A stretch of DNA of 64,000 nucleotides from Breviolum minutum Mf 1.05b.01 (lineage: Eukaryota; Sar; Dinophyceae; Suessiales; Symbiodiniaceae), in assembly GCA_000507305.1 (NCBI GenBank), contig DF239163.1, forward strand, positions 72,146 to 136,145, read 5' to 3'. This document shows, in pieces, positions 1 to 12,900 of the stretch. A model generated the notes under the pieces. It was not told the DNA's origin. It made no database searches and saw only the letters and a program-made list of their open reading frames with translations. The translations under genes and the position numbers were made by a program. The stretch's first letter is position 1; every line of letters starts with the position of its first letter.

Positions 1-60
1 ACCAAATACTAGGCAACTTAGTGTATATATATATATATATACACACATATAATTAATTCC
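1..60. repeat. AT-rich dinucleotide microsatellite at the window edge
   Basis: An alternating TA run followed by ACACACATAT occupies roughly positions 20-52. No gene is visible beside it. Confidence 0.7.
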
Positions 61-473
61 TAAACCTGAATTCTTCGGGGATTTTGGGGGAACACCAAAA
101 AAAACCCTTACGAATTTCCAGGGGCTCCCGGGTCCCACGGGTTCAAATAAGGTCGTTAGCCCAGACCAAATCCAGTCACAACCGAGGCTCACCCTGAACG
201 CTTTGTGGTTCCACGTCAATCAAGAGCCGTGGGCCACCAAACCAAGAACCCACAGAGAGTGGGATGCCCTGGAGGGAGGTCATAACGAGGTTTGAGGTGT
301 AGGTAAAAGCAAAGGTTTGCACATGTATTATGAATATATATATATATAACCAACAAATATAATGTGTGTATATTATAATTTATATTATTGATATATTGTA
401 CATATGTATGCATATAACCAAATAATATAATATATAAATAATACGCAAGTAAAGTATGTACCCGGAATACAAG

Positions 474-493
474 CATGGCATGGCATGGCATGG
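474..493. repeat. CATGG pentanucleotide tandem repeat
   Basis: Four uninterrupted copies of CATGG. Open frames across this segment on either strand are artefacts of the repeat. Confidence 0.85.
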
Positions 494-646
494 CCTGGCA
501 CCCTTTGTGCCCCACTTTAATTCCACTGCCTGTCTCACCACGCGGAGACTTGAAGCAGAGACAGCGGAGGGCGAGTTGCCCAAGGCCTGCAGGCATGACG
601 TTTCAAAAGGCCTCGGCCTCGGGTTTAACCCCCAACGGTTTGCTGC

Positions 647-754
647 TTGGTGGTTGAGTTTCAACCCCATGTGAAAAATATGCGCAAGTCAAATTGGATC
701 ATCTTCCCCAAGGTTCGGGGTGAAAATAAACAATATTTAAAAACCACCACCTAG
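647..754. repeat. Foldback element, family A
   Basis: The ends read TTGGTGGTTGAGTTTCAA and AAAAACCACCACCTAG. The interior carries the family-wide GTCAAATTGGATCATCTTCCCC and a GGGGTGAAAATAAA stretch before the right end. The length is about 108 bp and there is no coding capacity. Confidence 0.85.
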
Positions 755-1182
755 TTTAGAAGATTGCATATCCTTTTTGGGTGCAAAAATTGGCCTATAT
801 ATTTGCGTACTTTTTGGTGAGTTTCAGGGAGTTGTAACATGAAGACAAATCCGTTTCCAAATGCTGATGCAGTTGTGAGTTGTTCATATGGGATTCGAAT
901 TCATGACAAAAAAAAGGAGATCACTGAACTGGTTGCATTATAATTCAGCCATGTAATTCTTAATCAAATTCTCAATCAATGAATATAGTTTTGAGTGGTA
1001 TTCATATCAGTGGATGATCAAAACACATACTGTATCTTCATCTAAAATCAGCTCCTTAATACAGGCCAAATTAGACTGCAATTCTTGTTCAGGTGTCACT
1101 TCCAACAAACGGAGATCCGGGGAAGCTACTTAAAGAAGCGAAAGTGATGTACTTGAAATTGTCTTCAGATTTTTTGTAATGT

Positions 1183-1285
1183 ATCCCATAGCATCATCAA
1201 TGTATGGTATATTTACCTACATTTACCATAACATCAACCAAATGTCGATATATATATATATACCATACATGGATGCCTATGGGTA
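1183..1285. repeat. Foldback element, family B
   Basis: The left arm has ATCCCATAGCATC then TGTATGGTATATTTACC. The right arm has the inverse TATACCATACATGGATG then CCTATGGG. The loop has ACATCAACCAAATG. A short TA run has expanded in the right arm. Confidence 0.85.
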
Positions 1286-2187
1286 TAGTATTCTGAAAGA
1301 TCATTCCTATCGAAATCTTGACATGACTTGTTTATGCTTTTTTGGGGGATGGTGATCCGTGACTGACTGATCACAAAAAAAGGTTGACTTATCTTCAATA
1401 ATTCCAAGGGATAAAAACAGACAAGTCATTTTGAATCACCTGGGTATAATACTTTGATGCACTTTGCTAGTAGTACCATCTATGACCGTGGATGGTTCAG
1501 ACATCAGCTGGGGATGTAACTTTTTCAAATCATATCCTGTCAATAAAAGTTGGATACACTACCGCCCTCAGCTAATGCAGGATTTCTGGAAAAAATGACC
1601 ATGGTAGTGTAGTGAATGTACTTGAACAACTATATGGGGTTAGCCAATGAGTTTTCATTAAAACCCTTCAAACCCAGCTATGTTTGCGGATGGGGGTAGG
1701 GCAATTTTTTCGGCATGACAGCGTAACCTCGCGGGAGGCCACACTTCCAGTGTCACTTGCGCGTATTCCAAGGGCCAGTAGTAACCTCACTTGTAAATTT
1801 AAAAAACGCCATCCTACTTGGATGATTAGTTGGAGCGTTTTTGTAGCTGGGACTACTTATATCTATATCATCTTATAACCCCAATGTTTGTTGCTTACAA
1901 CTTCGAAGGAGAAAACAAGGGCCCCGGCTTTAATTTAAAAGGATTCGTAGACGACAATTCTTGTCCAACAACGATCACCCAAGTGTATGCCTTTTTTGTT
2001 CATCAAAATCATGTGGAATTCCCACCGACAAATGAGCAGTGATCGAAACCCACCAGTAACATTCCATTGAATCCTGGTTGGTTAACGGTGATCCTTACAA
2101 TAGCTTGTTAGAATCCCTATATAGCTGGGGAGGATAATCCCTTATGTAACCACAACCAAATCGGGTGGGTTTCGATCACTTGCTCAC
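1286..2187. other. No gene recognised
   Basis: Unique-looking AT-rich sequence. Short open frames at 1684-2042 show no exon-type AG|G boundaries or recognisable motif, so I assign nothing here. Confidence 0.5.
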
Positions 2188-2341
2188 TTCTTGTTGACCG
2201 TTTCCTGGTGGCCTGTGTTTTTGACGCCGCCGAAGGTGTACTAGTGGTCTGCGGGGGCTCATTGCCCATGGCAGCCTTGCGCAATTGGAGGATCAAAGGA
2301 TGGAAGGGTGTATCTACCGTCGTTGTGTGATGTTCGGGATT
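2188..2341 (-). CDS. Candidate internal exon, unrecognised protein
   Basis: On the minus strand a TTTTCGTGTTTCAG acceptor-like tract precedes an open frame containing TPFHPLILQLRKAAMGN and a Ser/Thr/Lys-rich tail (SAASKTQATRKRSTR). A GTGAGC donor follows at 2182-2187. A shorter alternative starts at the internal AAG|GCTGCC. Base composition is richer in GC than the flanks. It could belong to the same gene as the candidate exons at 7.4-8.6 kb, but I cannot join them. The function is unknown. Confidence 0.4.
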
Positions 2342-2747
2342 CTGAAACACGAAAAGGATCCCTAAAATACATCCTCCCAATTTTTCTCTATCTCGCTCAT
2401 ACAAGTTATACTTATAATCGCTCCCAGAAAATTATCGCTGCCTAGTAATGTCAACAGCTGAATTATAGATCACTCTCAAGTAGACTGCCACCTAGGCTTG
2501 CTGTTGATGTTTCAATATATCATGGAAATTTCCATCCTAGCAAAGTACAGGTGATTTTGACACAAGATGTTGGCTGATAGCAACGTATGCCAGTATTTTC
2601 AGCAACAAACCACTGTTGTTGGCATGAACCAAGGGGAACCGAGGAGGAATCTTTTTTTTTTGAAGGCCTGATTTTTCGGGGTAAACCAGCGATTTCAGCA
2701 TCTCGGTCCTAAATCCCAAAATCCCCCGCTGAGCTTGCTTGAATTTG

Positions 2748-2850
2748 TTGGTGGCTGAAGCAACCCATCTGAAAAATATGTGCAAGTCAAATTGGATCAT
2801 CTTCCCCAAAATAGGGGTGAACATAAAACATATTTGAAAGCACCACCTAG
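2748..2850. repeat. Foldback element, family A
   Basis: Left end TTGGTGGCTGAAGCAACCCATC, right end TATTTGAAAGCACCACCTAG, with the family interior GTCAAATTGGATCATC. Confidence 0.85.
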
Positions 2851-2882
2851 ATTTGGTTGTTTCAACACCAGGATACATACAG

Positions 2883-2993
2883 TACCCTCTAGGGAACTAA
2901 CATGTCCATACATATTCCACCAAAACGGGAAGTTCGGAAAATCATCGACTCAAAATTGACTTTTCAGGGGATATGTTAGTTCCCAGGAGGGTA
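2883..2993. repeat. Foldback element, family C
   Basis: TACCCTCTAGGGAACTAACATG at the left is mirrored by ATATGTTAGTTCCCAGGAGGGTA at the right. The interior carries the ATCATCGACTC variant seen again near 23.1 and 24.25 kb. Confidence 0.85.
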
Positions 2994-3526
2994 TGTCTCT
3001 GATTCTTTGAAAAGAAAGGACAGCAGGGCATCAAACAGATTGAACTTAAGAAAATGAATTTCAAGGCACAAGGAGAAATCTACCCTTGAAGCAAGGGCAT
3101 TTGTTATTTCTTAGATTTACGACTGGGCCACGACCACACATACTGTGCAAACAAAAAATCAACTCAACTTACTCCCAAACAAATAAACATGGATTTATCG
3201 TGGGCGAATCCCTACCAAAAAGAAGACAAAAGCACCTTACAAACCACTTCGAAACTTCTTCTTTGCTGAACTACCCTGTGATTTTGAGGATTCTGGCGTT
3301 CTTTATAGCTCCTCATTTCAAAAAGGAAAATACATCATCCTTGGCAACCATTATCACTCCCCCAATGGCTCACAGGGTAGTTTTTTACCAATCAGTATTC
3401 AGATCGACCAGTCGGTGGGTAACACAATTTTGGAGCCTCAATGGTCTCTGAAATCTCCTTGCAGCCTTGTAGGACCATGGCCAATTCCAATAGTCCAAGT
3501 GCCACAATGAAATTCCCAAACCTGGA

Positions 3527-3615
3527 CAAGGTGGTCCCCTACCCAGTTGGCTGAAATAACTCCACTTATATGGGGCCCCCATAAACTCCCATTTACAACT
3601 GGGAGGGACCCACCT
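3527..3615. repeat. Foldback element, family F (diverged)
   Basis: CAAGGTGGTCCCCTACCCAGTT and ACAACTGGGAGGGACCCACCTGG form inverted ends. The interior has the family string GAAATAACTCCACTTATA. Confidence 0.65.
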
Positions 3616-4342
3616 GGTGAGGTGTTTGTTGAGGCTACTTGGGGTGGTTGGAGCGGCTAGGTTGAAAGCTAAGGTTACTAATTGGATCCTGGAATATCCC
3701 CATGCTTATTTTCAATAGATCTCCAGTGTTTCTAGTATTAGAATGTATTAGATATACCATCTGTTAGCAGTAGCAGCTTGTTTCTAAGCCCTTTTTTGGC
3801 ATGTTTTGCAGGGATGTAATCTGCAAACCTTTCTCCAAATTGGCTCTTCTTGAGAGTTCTACAGTAAGGAACCCTGCTGGAAAGATGCGAATACTTTGCA
3901 TACTTATCCCATCACATTAGGGTTCTCCCTTCATCTTTTTTCGGAGGGGTTGTGCAGCTGGGTGGGCAGCCATCAATACATAAATTGGATGGGTTTGGGT
4001 ATCCAATAGGATTACGAAACCAACACAACCCTTTGATGAAGAAAACACATTCCAAGTCATATTTGGTTGTTGAAGACCGGAAAATGTTAGGAGTGGATTC
4101 TGATCTGGTTGAACAGGATCGCAAAATTCCTATACACAAACTACAGAACTAAACATTTTGACAATGCTTAGGTGTGGTTGACCCCATGGGGGGTTACTAA
4201 CCATACCAAACACTTCCGGCAAATCAACATAGTCATGAAAATCTCAGCAAATACAGTCACAGTCACAGCTGAAAGCTCTGACTTTCCTGGTCAATAGGTG
4301 GGATACTGTATGTTATTTTCCTGGAGGGCACATTATTAGAAC
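3616..4342. other. No gene recognised
   Basis: AT-rich single-copy-looking sequence. The overlapping 66- and 75-codon frames near 3.9-4.15 kb run on opposite strands over the same bases and have no splice context, so no call is made. Confidence 0.5.
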
Positions 4343-4446
4343 TACTGTTGATAGAAAAAATCCTGCACCACCTGACGTGTATGAAACCCTGCAAATCATA
4401 GGATATTTACCATATCAACCAGTGCAGGATATCTTCCATCAACAGT
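4343..4446. repeat. Foldback element, family D
   Basis: TACTGTTGATAGAAAAAATCC and GGATATCTTCCATCAACAGT are the inverted ends. A second degenerate unit with GATGGTTCAGAAATCC and AGATTTCTGAACC follows directly to about 4530. Confidence 0.75.
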
Positions 4447-4530
4447 CTTGCTGATGGTTCAGAAATCCTGGGAAACATCAGTTGACACGTACATCTCAAC
4501 TGGTGGAACCAGATTTCTGAACCTTTATGA

Positions 4531-5979
4531 GTAGCTCAAAGAAGCTCAGGATCCACGGAAACCTGACAAGGAAAAACCAACCATTTGAGTCGATGTATCT
4601 TCCTACTATAAATGATGATTTTCCAGTCAGTCATGTTACTAATCTTTTAGGATTCAAGGATTTCTGTTGACTCCGGTTTGGCATACCTTGACCCCTCCAG
4701 TCAGTTCGCCTTGCTCTTGCTGGAGCATGATTTCCGGCAGCCATAGTTCTCAATGGACCGCGCATCTTGCAATGTTTTTGCTGAAAGGATTGTTTTTTTG
4801 GTGTTTCTGCAAAGCCAAAGGGTTGCGGGAATGACGACAAGCTCTCCACCCCCTCCAAAATTTCTGCCCAAAAAAAAGGCAGTAAGGCATCCAGGAAACC
4901 AAGTAGATTTCAAATTGAAAAGCATCAATTTGAACGCATAAAGTATCGAAATGTCACAAACTTTAAGTTTCTCCAGGTTATTTCCCAAAATTTCCAGATA
5001 GTCCAACTCCATTTTCGAAAGGGCTCCAACATGCCTATGAAACCATCCAACTAAAGAGCTGTTCTGCACAACAACCGCCCCCTGACTAGTGACTTGAAAC
5101 CAACAGCCAGACTGGGTCGAAAATATTTTGAACTTCCAAGTGTGTAAAAGTTGTGCCTTTTCACCAGCAAAAATATACAAAAAGCCAAAAATTTGACATA
5201 TCTGGAGGATCCATAAGTATATATTTTGAACTTCCTGAGTCCCGGTGCTTCCGTTCCATAGTCAACAATTTCGACAAACAGCAGTGCCTGGTAGAGCTGT
5301 CATGGTCATGGAATCCGCGAAATAATGATTGCCAAAGGTGATAGTGGAGAGTGATGAGGGGGGTTGAATACTCTGAAAACAACATTATAGTCTCATTAAA
5401 GACCTAGTGGATGGAATGAATGAAACATATTGGCAATCAAGACAAAGCACTGACGGTCGCCAAAATATAGTAACATATGGAATCCTAATGAACCTAAAAA
5501 TGACATTGTAGCGTCAACACCTACTATTATTTGGCCCAACCAAGATGAGAGATGAACAACCTATGGTCTAGTCGGTCATCCCACTTGGGATCTGGTTCGA
5601 AACTGGGGCAACAATTTCGACACCTGTGGTTAATATAAGTTCACCACATGTACTTGGATAATCGGTCAGCCTGAACATAGGATATAATTGTTGTAATTAA
5701 GTAATTCCAGGGCTGATGCATGTAAGCCTTGGATTCTTTGGATATAATTTCCAACATAGAACTGATAGAATCTATCATCTATAGAAATTGAAAACTAAGG
5801 GACATGCTGCATGTATTTTTAGGATCGTTGCATTCCATTTGTTCACCGGATCTCCCGGGTCCCATACTCAACATATACTCCAATGAGGTCAAACCCACTC
5901 ACCTAGATTTCTTCGAAATCACCTCCCGAAACATACTAAGGGCGCTTTCAAAATAAAAAAAAACTGAAAAAATCGAAAG
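4531..5979. other. Long open minus-strand frame, otherwise nothing recognised
   Basis: A minus-strand frame stays open from 5180 to 4701 (159 codons). It includes a stretch reading LSKMELDYLEILGNNLEK. I see no AG|G-bounded exon and no motif, so it is recorded only as unexplained open sequence. Confidence 0.3.
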
Positions 5980-6081
5980 CTAGTTGGTGGTTGAACCAAT
6001 CCATCTGAAAATGTTTTGTCAAATTGGAAATGTTCCCCAAATAGGGGGTGAAAATAAAAAATATTTGAAACCACCACCTAG
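5980..6081. repeat. Foldback element, family A
   Basis: CTAGTTGGTGGTTGAACC to ATTTGAAACCACCACCTAG, with CTAG at both outer ends and the interior CCAAATAGGGGGTGAAAAT. Confidence 0.9.
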
Positions 6082-6825
6082 AAAGGTTTTGTCGTTTTTG
6101 TTGTTTATCGAACTTGGAAACCTTGTGTTTTTTGTTGGTGTTTGGAGCTGCAGTTGTTTAAGTTTTCTGTTTCAATTTGATTTCCGACATAGACAACACC
6201 CCCAACAGACGCCTTTGGAAGAAACCGACACCAACCACCCCAGTTGATGCAAAAGTGAAGGTAAGGTATGTGTTTTCGGTTGGTGAGGCTTGAAAAAACA
6301 CCTCGTTGGTTCTCAACAAAGATGGTCCAACATATATGGGAAATGTTTGAGAAGCACAAGTCGAGTTGTGAAGTTTTAAATAATCTTAAATAGGTTTTAC
6401 ACATCATCTTGTGGACTCAAAACGTGGTTTAATTTCTCGCATGCACTTCCAAATTTGCAGCGTTGATGATTTGATGACGATTCCTTTGGAGCCAACTCAA
6501 AGAAACCCGTCATACCTTGTGGATGTTAAGCTTGTGGATGTTGTTTTGAGCCAAAAACATTGGGAACTACCATATGCTGCATGTCAACTGTCAATGCCGC
6601 AAAACGCTCTCATAAGGAAAGCATGGGTCACGACATTAACCATGCTTTATTTACGAAGTGTGGATTACCAATCGCAAAATCCTTCACATGATTTGTGCCA
6701 GAGTGAAAAAACTCTTTCCCCAAGTCCTCATCTTTGTGTTCATGATCATCCGCAATCCAAGGTCCGGTCTGTTGTCGACATCCACACAGCTCCAAACACA
6801 TCTCCTCGATCCCCTTTTTTTGAAG

Positions 6826-6944
6826 CTAAACAGTTGCCATTCCCACCGAAACATTCGCAGCTTTAAGCTCTGATTCGTCTAACTGCTGCTTGTTTTTGGA
6901 TAGGTCGTGCGCCATGGATTTTGCCGGGGGGGTGATTTTGCTTG
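6826..6944 (-). CDS. Candidate exon with stop codon, unrecognised
   Basis: A minus-strand frame includes MAHDLSKNKQQLDESELKAA and ends in a TAG at 6826-6828. The residue composition (charged, helix-prone, no low-complexity bias) looks coding. A 151-codon plus-strand frame (6411-6866) overlaps it, and I cannot prove which strand is real. No splice acceptor of the AG|G type is evident upstream. Confidence 0.3.
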
Positions 6945-7423
6945 TACGAATCCACATTACCGTTGGTTGGCTGTAAATGCCGGCTGCATAAAAAAACATA
7001 GAAAAGATGATTACAAGTTTATGTCATCGGTGGATTTGGGTGGCTGCTAAGTATGAATCAATTGCCATGTGTGTGGAGGGGAATACTTGATGAATACTTG
7101 GCAATGTGTTTGAAAACTTGAAAAAAATCCCAACCACCGGAGATAAGGGTCAACAAAAAGGTTTATGCCATAAGGCGACCTTTCACCCCTTCTTACATTT
7201 AACAGCCATGGGTTTTGGCATAATCCCAACATACAGTACCAAATGAGGCTCCAAAGAATACCCTATCCGTATATCCCCCCATAGATCCCTGAAAAATATA
7301 TTCCCACTAAATCATGTAACAAAGAGGCAAATTTACAACTACATTATAATCAAAAGTGAAGCACATAATGCAGCCCGAAAAAACCAAGCCCACTAAAATT
7401 GAGGAGTTTTCCCAACATACAAC

Positions 7424-7499
7424 ATCTATGAGGTTGCTGTCCGAACTCGTGACGAAAAAAACTGCTTCTCCAGGGTATGAAGTGATTGCCGGGGAAAAC
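7424..7499 (-). CDS. Candidate exon (third of a putative downstream gene)
   Basis: An AAGCAG|GTTTTCC acceptor on the minus strand is followed by 25 codons containing VFPGNHFIPWRSSFFRHEF. It starts in phase 0, which matches the end of the candidate exon at 7668-7743. The 3' end is uncertain; T|GTTGTA is one possible donor. The protein is not recognised. Confidence 0.4.
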
Positions 7500-7667
7500 C
7501 TGCTTGGAAGTGGGATGATCTTTGCTTCTCGGAAGAAAGAAACTCCCTTTTTTAATGTCCAAAAGTAAAATCAACAAAACCAGTGAAGCAAAAGATGTGG
7601 TGAGGTTCCCTATCATAAACTGTTCTATGGCATCTTAAGATTTACATATTTCATTTGAACAACTCAC

Positions 7668-7743
7668 CTTCTTCATGCAGCAGCCTAGATCTGTGGAGAA
7701 TTTCCACTCGACGACCGAAACACCAAAGAGGCAGGGGGCCCGC
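7668..7743 (-). CDS. Candidate exon (second of a putative downstream gene)
   Basis: CAGCACAG|G acceptor and a consensus AAG|GTGAGT donor on the minus strand. The 76-nt length keeps the frame opened by the exon at 8450-8552 and reads LFGVSVVEWKFSTDLGCCMK. The boundaries are of the same AG|G type as in the QCR2-like gene upstream. The product is unrecognised. Confidence 0.5.
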
Positions 7744-8449
7744 CTGTGCTGAGGTTTGGTTTCGAAATGGTCATGAGTCTGTGGCTGTTTGGGGGTTTGG
7801 CTGTTGAGCACAGATTTTCATCGCCATTCCCTTCCTCCGGGTGAATCACCGCAACACCGAAGTTCGCAGTGCCGTGGTGAAGGGGATGTTTGTTCGAATC
7901 AAGTTGAAGCTTATTTTTGTTGGAATTTTTGCGCAGCTGCGACATGTCAATCTTGCATCAATCAAAAGATTCAAGCAAAAACAGGAACAAAAACCTAGAA
8001 AAAAAGGAACTCCCTACACCCCTGATAGATAAATATCGAACATGAAAATGGTGATGTTGGAAAGGAGATCCTTTTCCTAAATCGGCATTTTGGTCTTCAA
8101 TGTTCATCTAGCAGGGTTGTCTTGGTAAACCTTAGGTCCCACATACTGTCCCCTGCTAAAGAAAGTACACTTTTCGTTGCATCATATGCAAAATCCATCG
8201 TGAAATGCAGCTAAGTCCCCAAAAAGTTGCAGAAGGTTTGTTCCCCAGATATTCGCCAGTTGAATGGTGAAGGTTCAGAAATCTGGCGATCATCAGGTAA
8301 GCTTGGTAGTTCATCCTACTTACAGGGGTTCCATCCCAGGGAATTTATATAGTGTTTTAAAGGATTGAATCATCTGTCAACCCCTGAAATACCTCTTTGA
8401 CAGGACTGAGAAGCATCATTTCACTGGATTTGCTCTGTTGATTACAATC

Positions 8450-8552
8450 CTCTCAAGCCCCCAAAGGGGATGTCGAGCAAACCCCTCGAAAGGGACATAA
8501 AACAAACACTCTTTGAGCGCATCAGAAACCAAATAAACCAATGTTTTTTGAC
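8450..8552 (-). CDS. Candidate exon (first recognised of a putative downstream gene)
   Basis: Acceptor CTGCAAG|GT, then 103 nt reading TLVYLVSDALKECLFYVPFE. It ends GAGAG before GATTGT, which would be a GA-type donor. The frame joins in phase to the 7668-7743 exon. A possible start exon with an ATG at 8970-8968 and MSESEVDSSACKSCFKQSRA lies upstream. It is downstream of, and on the same strand as, the QCR2-like gene. The function is unknown. Confidence 0.45.
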
Positions 8553-9946
8553 CTTGCAGTTCCCCAAACACTGGGGAGCTGCAACCTCCTGTGGTCCGAA
8601 AGAAGTTCTCTGTTGGCCCCCCCAACTTACAATTACTTGACCCTTGTATGCAGGGATCATGGGAAGTGTTCATACTTTCACTAGACAATGCCAAAATCCT
8701 CCAAAGACATGCTGAGAAACTATTTGGGGTCTGCTTTCAAAATTCCCTGGAGAGCTCTTCTGGAGATGTTTGGAATGTCTGCAATGTTGGGTTCCACATA
8801 CCTGTAAGTTAGGTAAAACAGTACATGTAATGGTAAAACATTGTTAAAAGTCCCACCTTGCATTACCACAAGACGATGCTCCAACATTCCATGGGATTTT
8901 TGTTTCACACTGCACGGCTCTGCTTAAAGCACGATTTGCAAGCACTTGAGTCAACTTCCGATTCCGACATGGTGTTGTCATGTGTTGTCATTCAAGTTGT
9001 TGCAAGGTGCATTGCTGTGCCGTGTGAACAGTGGCAATGATAACTTGTAAATCCTAGGTGAAGGTTGGCAAAAGTTACAAGGGACGCTGAATTCATAACT
9101 ACATCCTCCAGTCAAATATCCATATTTCTTATATCGTACGTTTTGGGCCCTGCCTAAACACTGCAACAATGATGTTTTTTCCAGTTTCGCTCTTAAAGCT
9201 CTGGGCTTGACTATTCAGTGAAGGCTAATAGGGTTCCCTTCAACAAAATGAATATATGATTTACTCAGGGTGAGAAACGTTTCCGAAAAAGAGTTTGAAC
9301 AAAATCATGGACGAAAACACATGCCAGTCAGTTCTGTGCGCAATGATGTTTACCTCAAGAAGCTATATATAGTTATATACACCACATGTGACCCAAAACA
9401 AAAGTCTTGGATTTGCATAAAATACTTGGAAAAAAAAAACAATTCTCCCAAATGGTGGTCTCATGGTGATTTCCGATGATAGTAAGTAAAAAATCACCTG
9501 ATTCTGTTGAATCGGAAGTTTGCCCGTTGATTTCTTTTATTTTTCGGCAAAGAGATTCAAAAACGAGTTCCATACGCAGCTGCCAAGCAAAGCTGCCCAT
9601 CGGCGCGTCTTCCACCATTTTAGCCCGCTTCGCAACGGGGCGATGGTTGAGAGTTGATTGTATTTTACAGTCAGAACAGAAAAAACAAAGAAACTGCAGC
9701 TGAAATGTGTTTCCATCACATGAAATGTTGACAGGTATATTGTAACATTTTTCCTCTAACAAAAGTTGCTTTGTAATAAAAGACCTATATTTCAAAAAAA
9801 GAGCTTTTTCGGGGAAAAAAAAAACAAATCAGAACTGCCATCTCCATCAAATCCAAATTCGAGGTAATCACGGGGTATCAGAACCACCCACCATCGCCAA
9901 CCACAACTTTCTCGCATTTCCCAACGGCTGGTGCTTTTTATGAAGC

Positions 9947-9985
9947 TTACTTCAAGGCTGCCTCCAGGGACGAATACGATGGTAC
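9947..9985 (-). CDS. QCR2: QCR2 exon 21 (terminal)
   Basis: GTGCCAG|GTACC acceptor. It encodes VPSYSSLEAALK followed by TAA. It joins exon 20 in phase 0 and gives the usual C-terminal end of the family. Confidence 0.9.
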   Translation of the reverse strand, partial: VPSYSSLEAALK

Positions 9986-12900
9986 CTGGCACACACGACA
10001 ACTTCGACGTGGAAATTTTGCTTGAATTTGATGATGATTTTTCCCATACGGAATCCATGGGACTGGTCTATTTACCGTAACATTTGGGTAGTTTTTTGGG
10101 GGTGAATGTAGGTATACATAGGCCATCTGAGTGAGCATCTGGGTATACCAAATTGGCAATGTAATCATGGTATAATCTGCACACAGCCGGACACCGGATA
10201 TCCCGTTTTCGTCATGTTTCAGAATCTGAGTTCCCACGACTTGTTGAGTCATGAGACAGGCTCATGTAGATGCAAAGACATAATTGATTTAGTTCTTCAA
10301 GCAATTCATGTACTTGAATGTGTTGCTTAAAGGGTATTTTAGATTCTGCATCACGTTCTTTTGCAGAACCCTTTGCGGAAAAGAAAAAACACCTTGAAAA
10401 CATACACATCCAAGATTAACAATTACATCAAGTACGCTAAAATATAAAATACACTAACTCAAGACACTCCCATCTTCCAACTTCCAAAATCGCTCCATCA
10501 ATGGCCACATCCCCGAGGCACCGCATGAATGTCACCAAAGGCAGCAATAGAAAGTTTGGAGCTCAACATCTTGGTAGCACAGGCTGCCACCTGATGAGAT
10601 GTGATGTGCGGAAAATTGCGTGGCCCATAGCATCCATGTATGGTACATTTACCTACATGTACTATAAAAATCAACCAAATGAAGGTAAATATGCCATACA
10701 TAATGGATGGTATAGATGGGAATTTTTGGTGGACTACAAGCAGCAAACCCAACAACCACATCTTTTGAGTGGATTGCCAACTTGGAAGAAAACAAGCGTT
10801 GATAACTAACTACAACCAAACATCGAAAAGAACGCAGCAAAGCTTGGTTTTTGTTGTTTGCCAACTTGGAGATTCTAAAAACTTAAAAAAGGTGAATTCA
10901 ACTGTAGGCCGCCATGCATTTGAATGACTCATTTGAAGGACTTTGGAAGGAGTCCTATGTTGGAGACACACCCATATTGAAAACGCATCATTTTATATAT
11001 ATATATATATTTACCACTTGCTGGATCATACTACTAATTACTGACTAATACTGACTATAGATCCTGCCTTACAAGGCGCACGCAAGACCCATTATGCGAC
11101 CAAACAAATTCTCCTTTTTCAAACGTCTTTCCAACATACTCGAGACTCGAACATAAGATGTATGCCAGGGGTTTCATAAACAGCTTGTCAACGAGATCTT
11201 TCATTCAAAAGCTTGGGGATGCTTGGTGTATCTTCATACACTGTTCCTTCAGGGAATTTCATGACTAGATGGTGGTTTCAACTCACTTGAAAAATATTAG
11301 TCAAAATGGGAGTCTTCCCTAATCTTCAGGATGAAAATAAAGAATCTTTGAAACCGCCACCCACCCACTGAACGGTGAAACTCGTTGTTCGATCAAAGTA
11401 AAACAAAACACTTTGAGTTTTCAAGAGTCAAAATAATCCAAAATTGTACCTTATGGAAGCTGGTACTAATTCCAAAACCAGCAAAAAAACGACCTCTTTC
11501 CATTTTTGCGGATCTTGGCTAATAGTAATCCTCTACAAAGATGGATCCTTACCCTAGTCCGTATGGTACTTACCAATTCTCAGAACCCCACTACTTTTCA
11601 CCCCTGTTCAGCCAATACTTGGTTCGTGGGATGGTGGTTGAGCCTGTGCTATTCATATCCCCGATGAATAGTCCATTTCATAAAGAGTGCTAATGGGAAC
11701 CAGCTCGGCCAACATCAACCACCAACCAACCAACCCTCATAACCATTGATTAACTTGCTGTGTAACAAATTGTAGGTGCGCTAGGTAGGTGCGAAGAAAA
11801 AGATGGAAAACCCAACACCTGCAACACAACCTGGAAAAACTAAACAATGACAAAAACAACCATGTCTTCACCAACTTGTGCAAGTTTGAGGAAAAATCCT
11901 TTAAACTGTAGGTTCAACACTAATGATTTTTGTTGACTATACTGGAACAGTCACAATTTCAATAAATTCGGCCAATATACTCAGCATATAGGCTTTGAAT
12001 GTTGATAAGTTACCAAGTTGGACATGATTTGGGTTCTCCCAAAATTCCACCAGAAAGTTGGCTTCAAACTCATTTTTTGAGGTGGATAATCGGCGGGGCG
12101 GCCTTAGGGTTTTTTGAAGCATCTCACTCCAACATGAGATACTTCAGCACTATGATCACATTACCTGGTTGGTGGTTAAACCAACCCATTTGAAAAAAGA
12201 TGCTCGTCAACGTGGAAATCTTCCCTTCTTTTCGGGGTGAAAATTGAAAAAGATATTTGGAAACCACCAACCTGCAACTGTATCATCATGACCCTCCACA
12301 CTACCCCTAGAACAACCTCTACTCACTAGCAGCCCTAAGGCTTTACATTGAAAAGCATGATTACATGATTCTTCTTACCTACCAACAATATATAGGCAAC
12401 AAAACATCAAACAACTCCTTAGATTCATCATAATTCAAGAACCTATTTACAGGAACCCCCCCAAAAAAAACTTACTCCCCCACTTGGATGTCCCAGGAAG
12501 TTATTAAATGGGGGTTATAAACTACTTATAAATGGGGTATATTGGGATTATAACCCATTGATCCTAACCATTTACTAGCTTCCCGGGACATCCAAGCACT
12601 TCATCTCTCACACCCTTCTGGGAAACGTCCTTCTCCGCCGCCGAATCGCGGGCACCTCCGCCTCTGTGACCCCATCGATGATCTTGGCGAACTCCGCCGC
12701 CGAGCCATACCTCGGATTCCCCGGGGCACCAGGCCAAATGGCCAAGTTGCAGAAATCCACCCGAGGATTTTCAGCGAAAAAAAACAAAAGGTTGGAAAAT
12801 CGCCAAAAACAAACACCAATCCCATACACAAAAAAACGCAAAATCCCAAATCCCCACAAAAATATGGTTCTTTCTTCTCTTTTTCGAAGGCCTTTCTTAA

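Noticed and set aside
4701-5180. 159-codon minus-strand frame as a single-exon gene
   Set aside because: Composition is similar to the surrounding non-coding DNA, with no recognisable motif and no AG|G boundaries. Kept only as unexplained open sequence.
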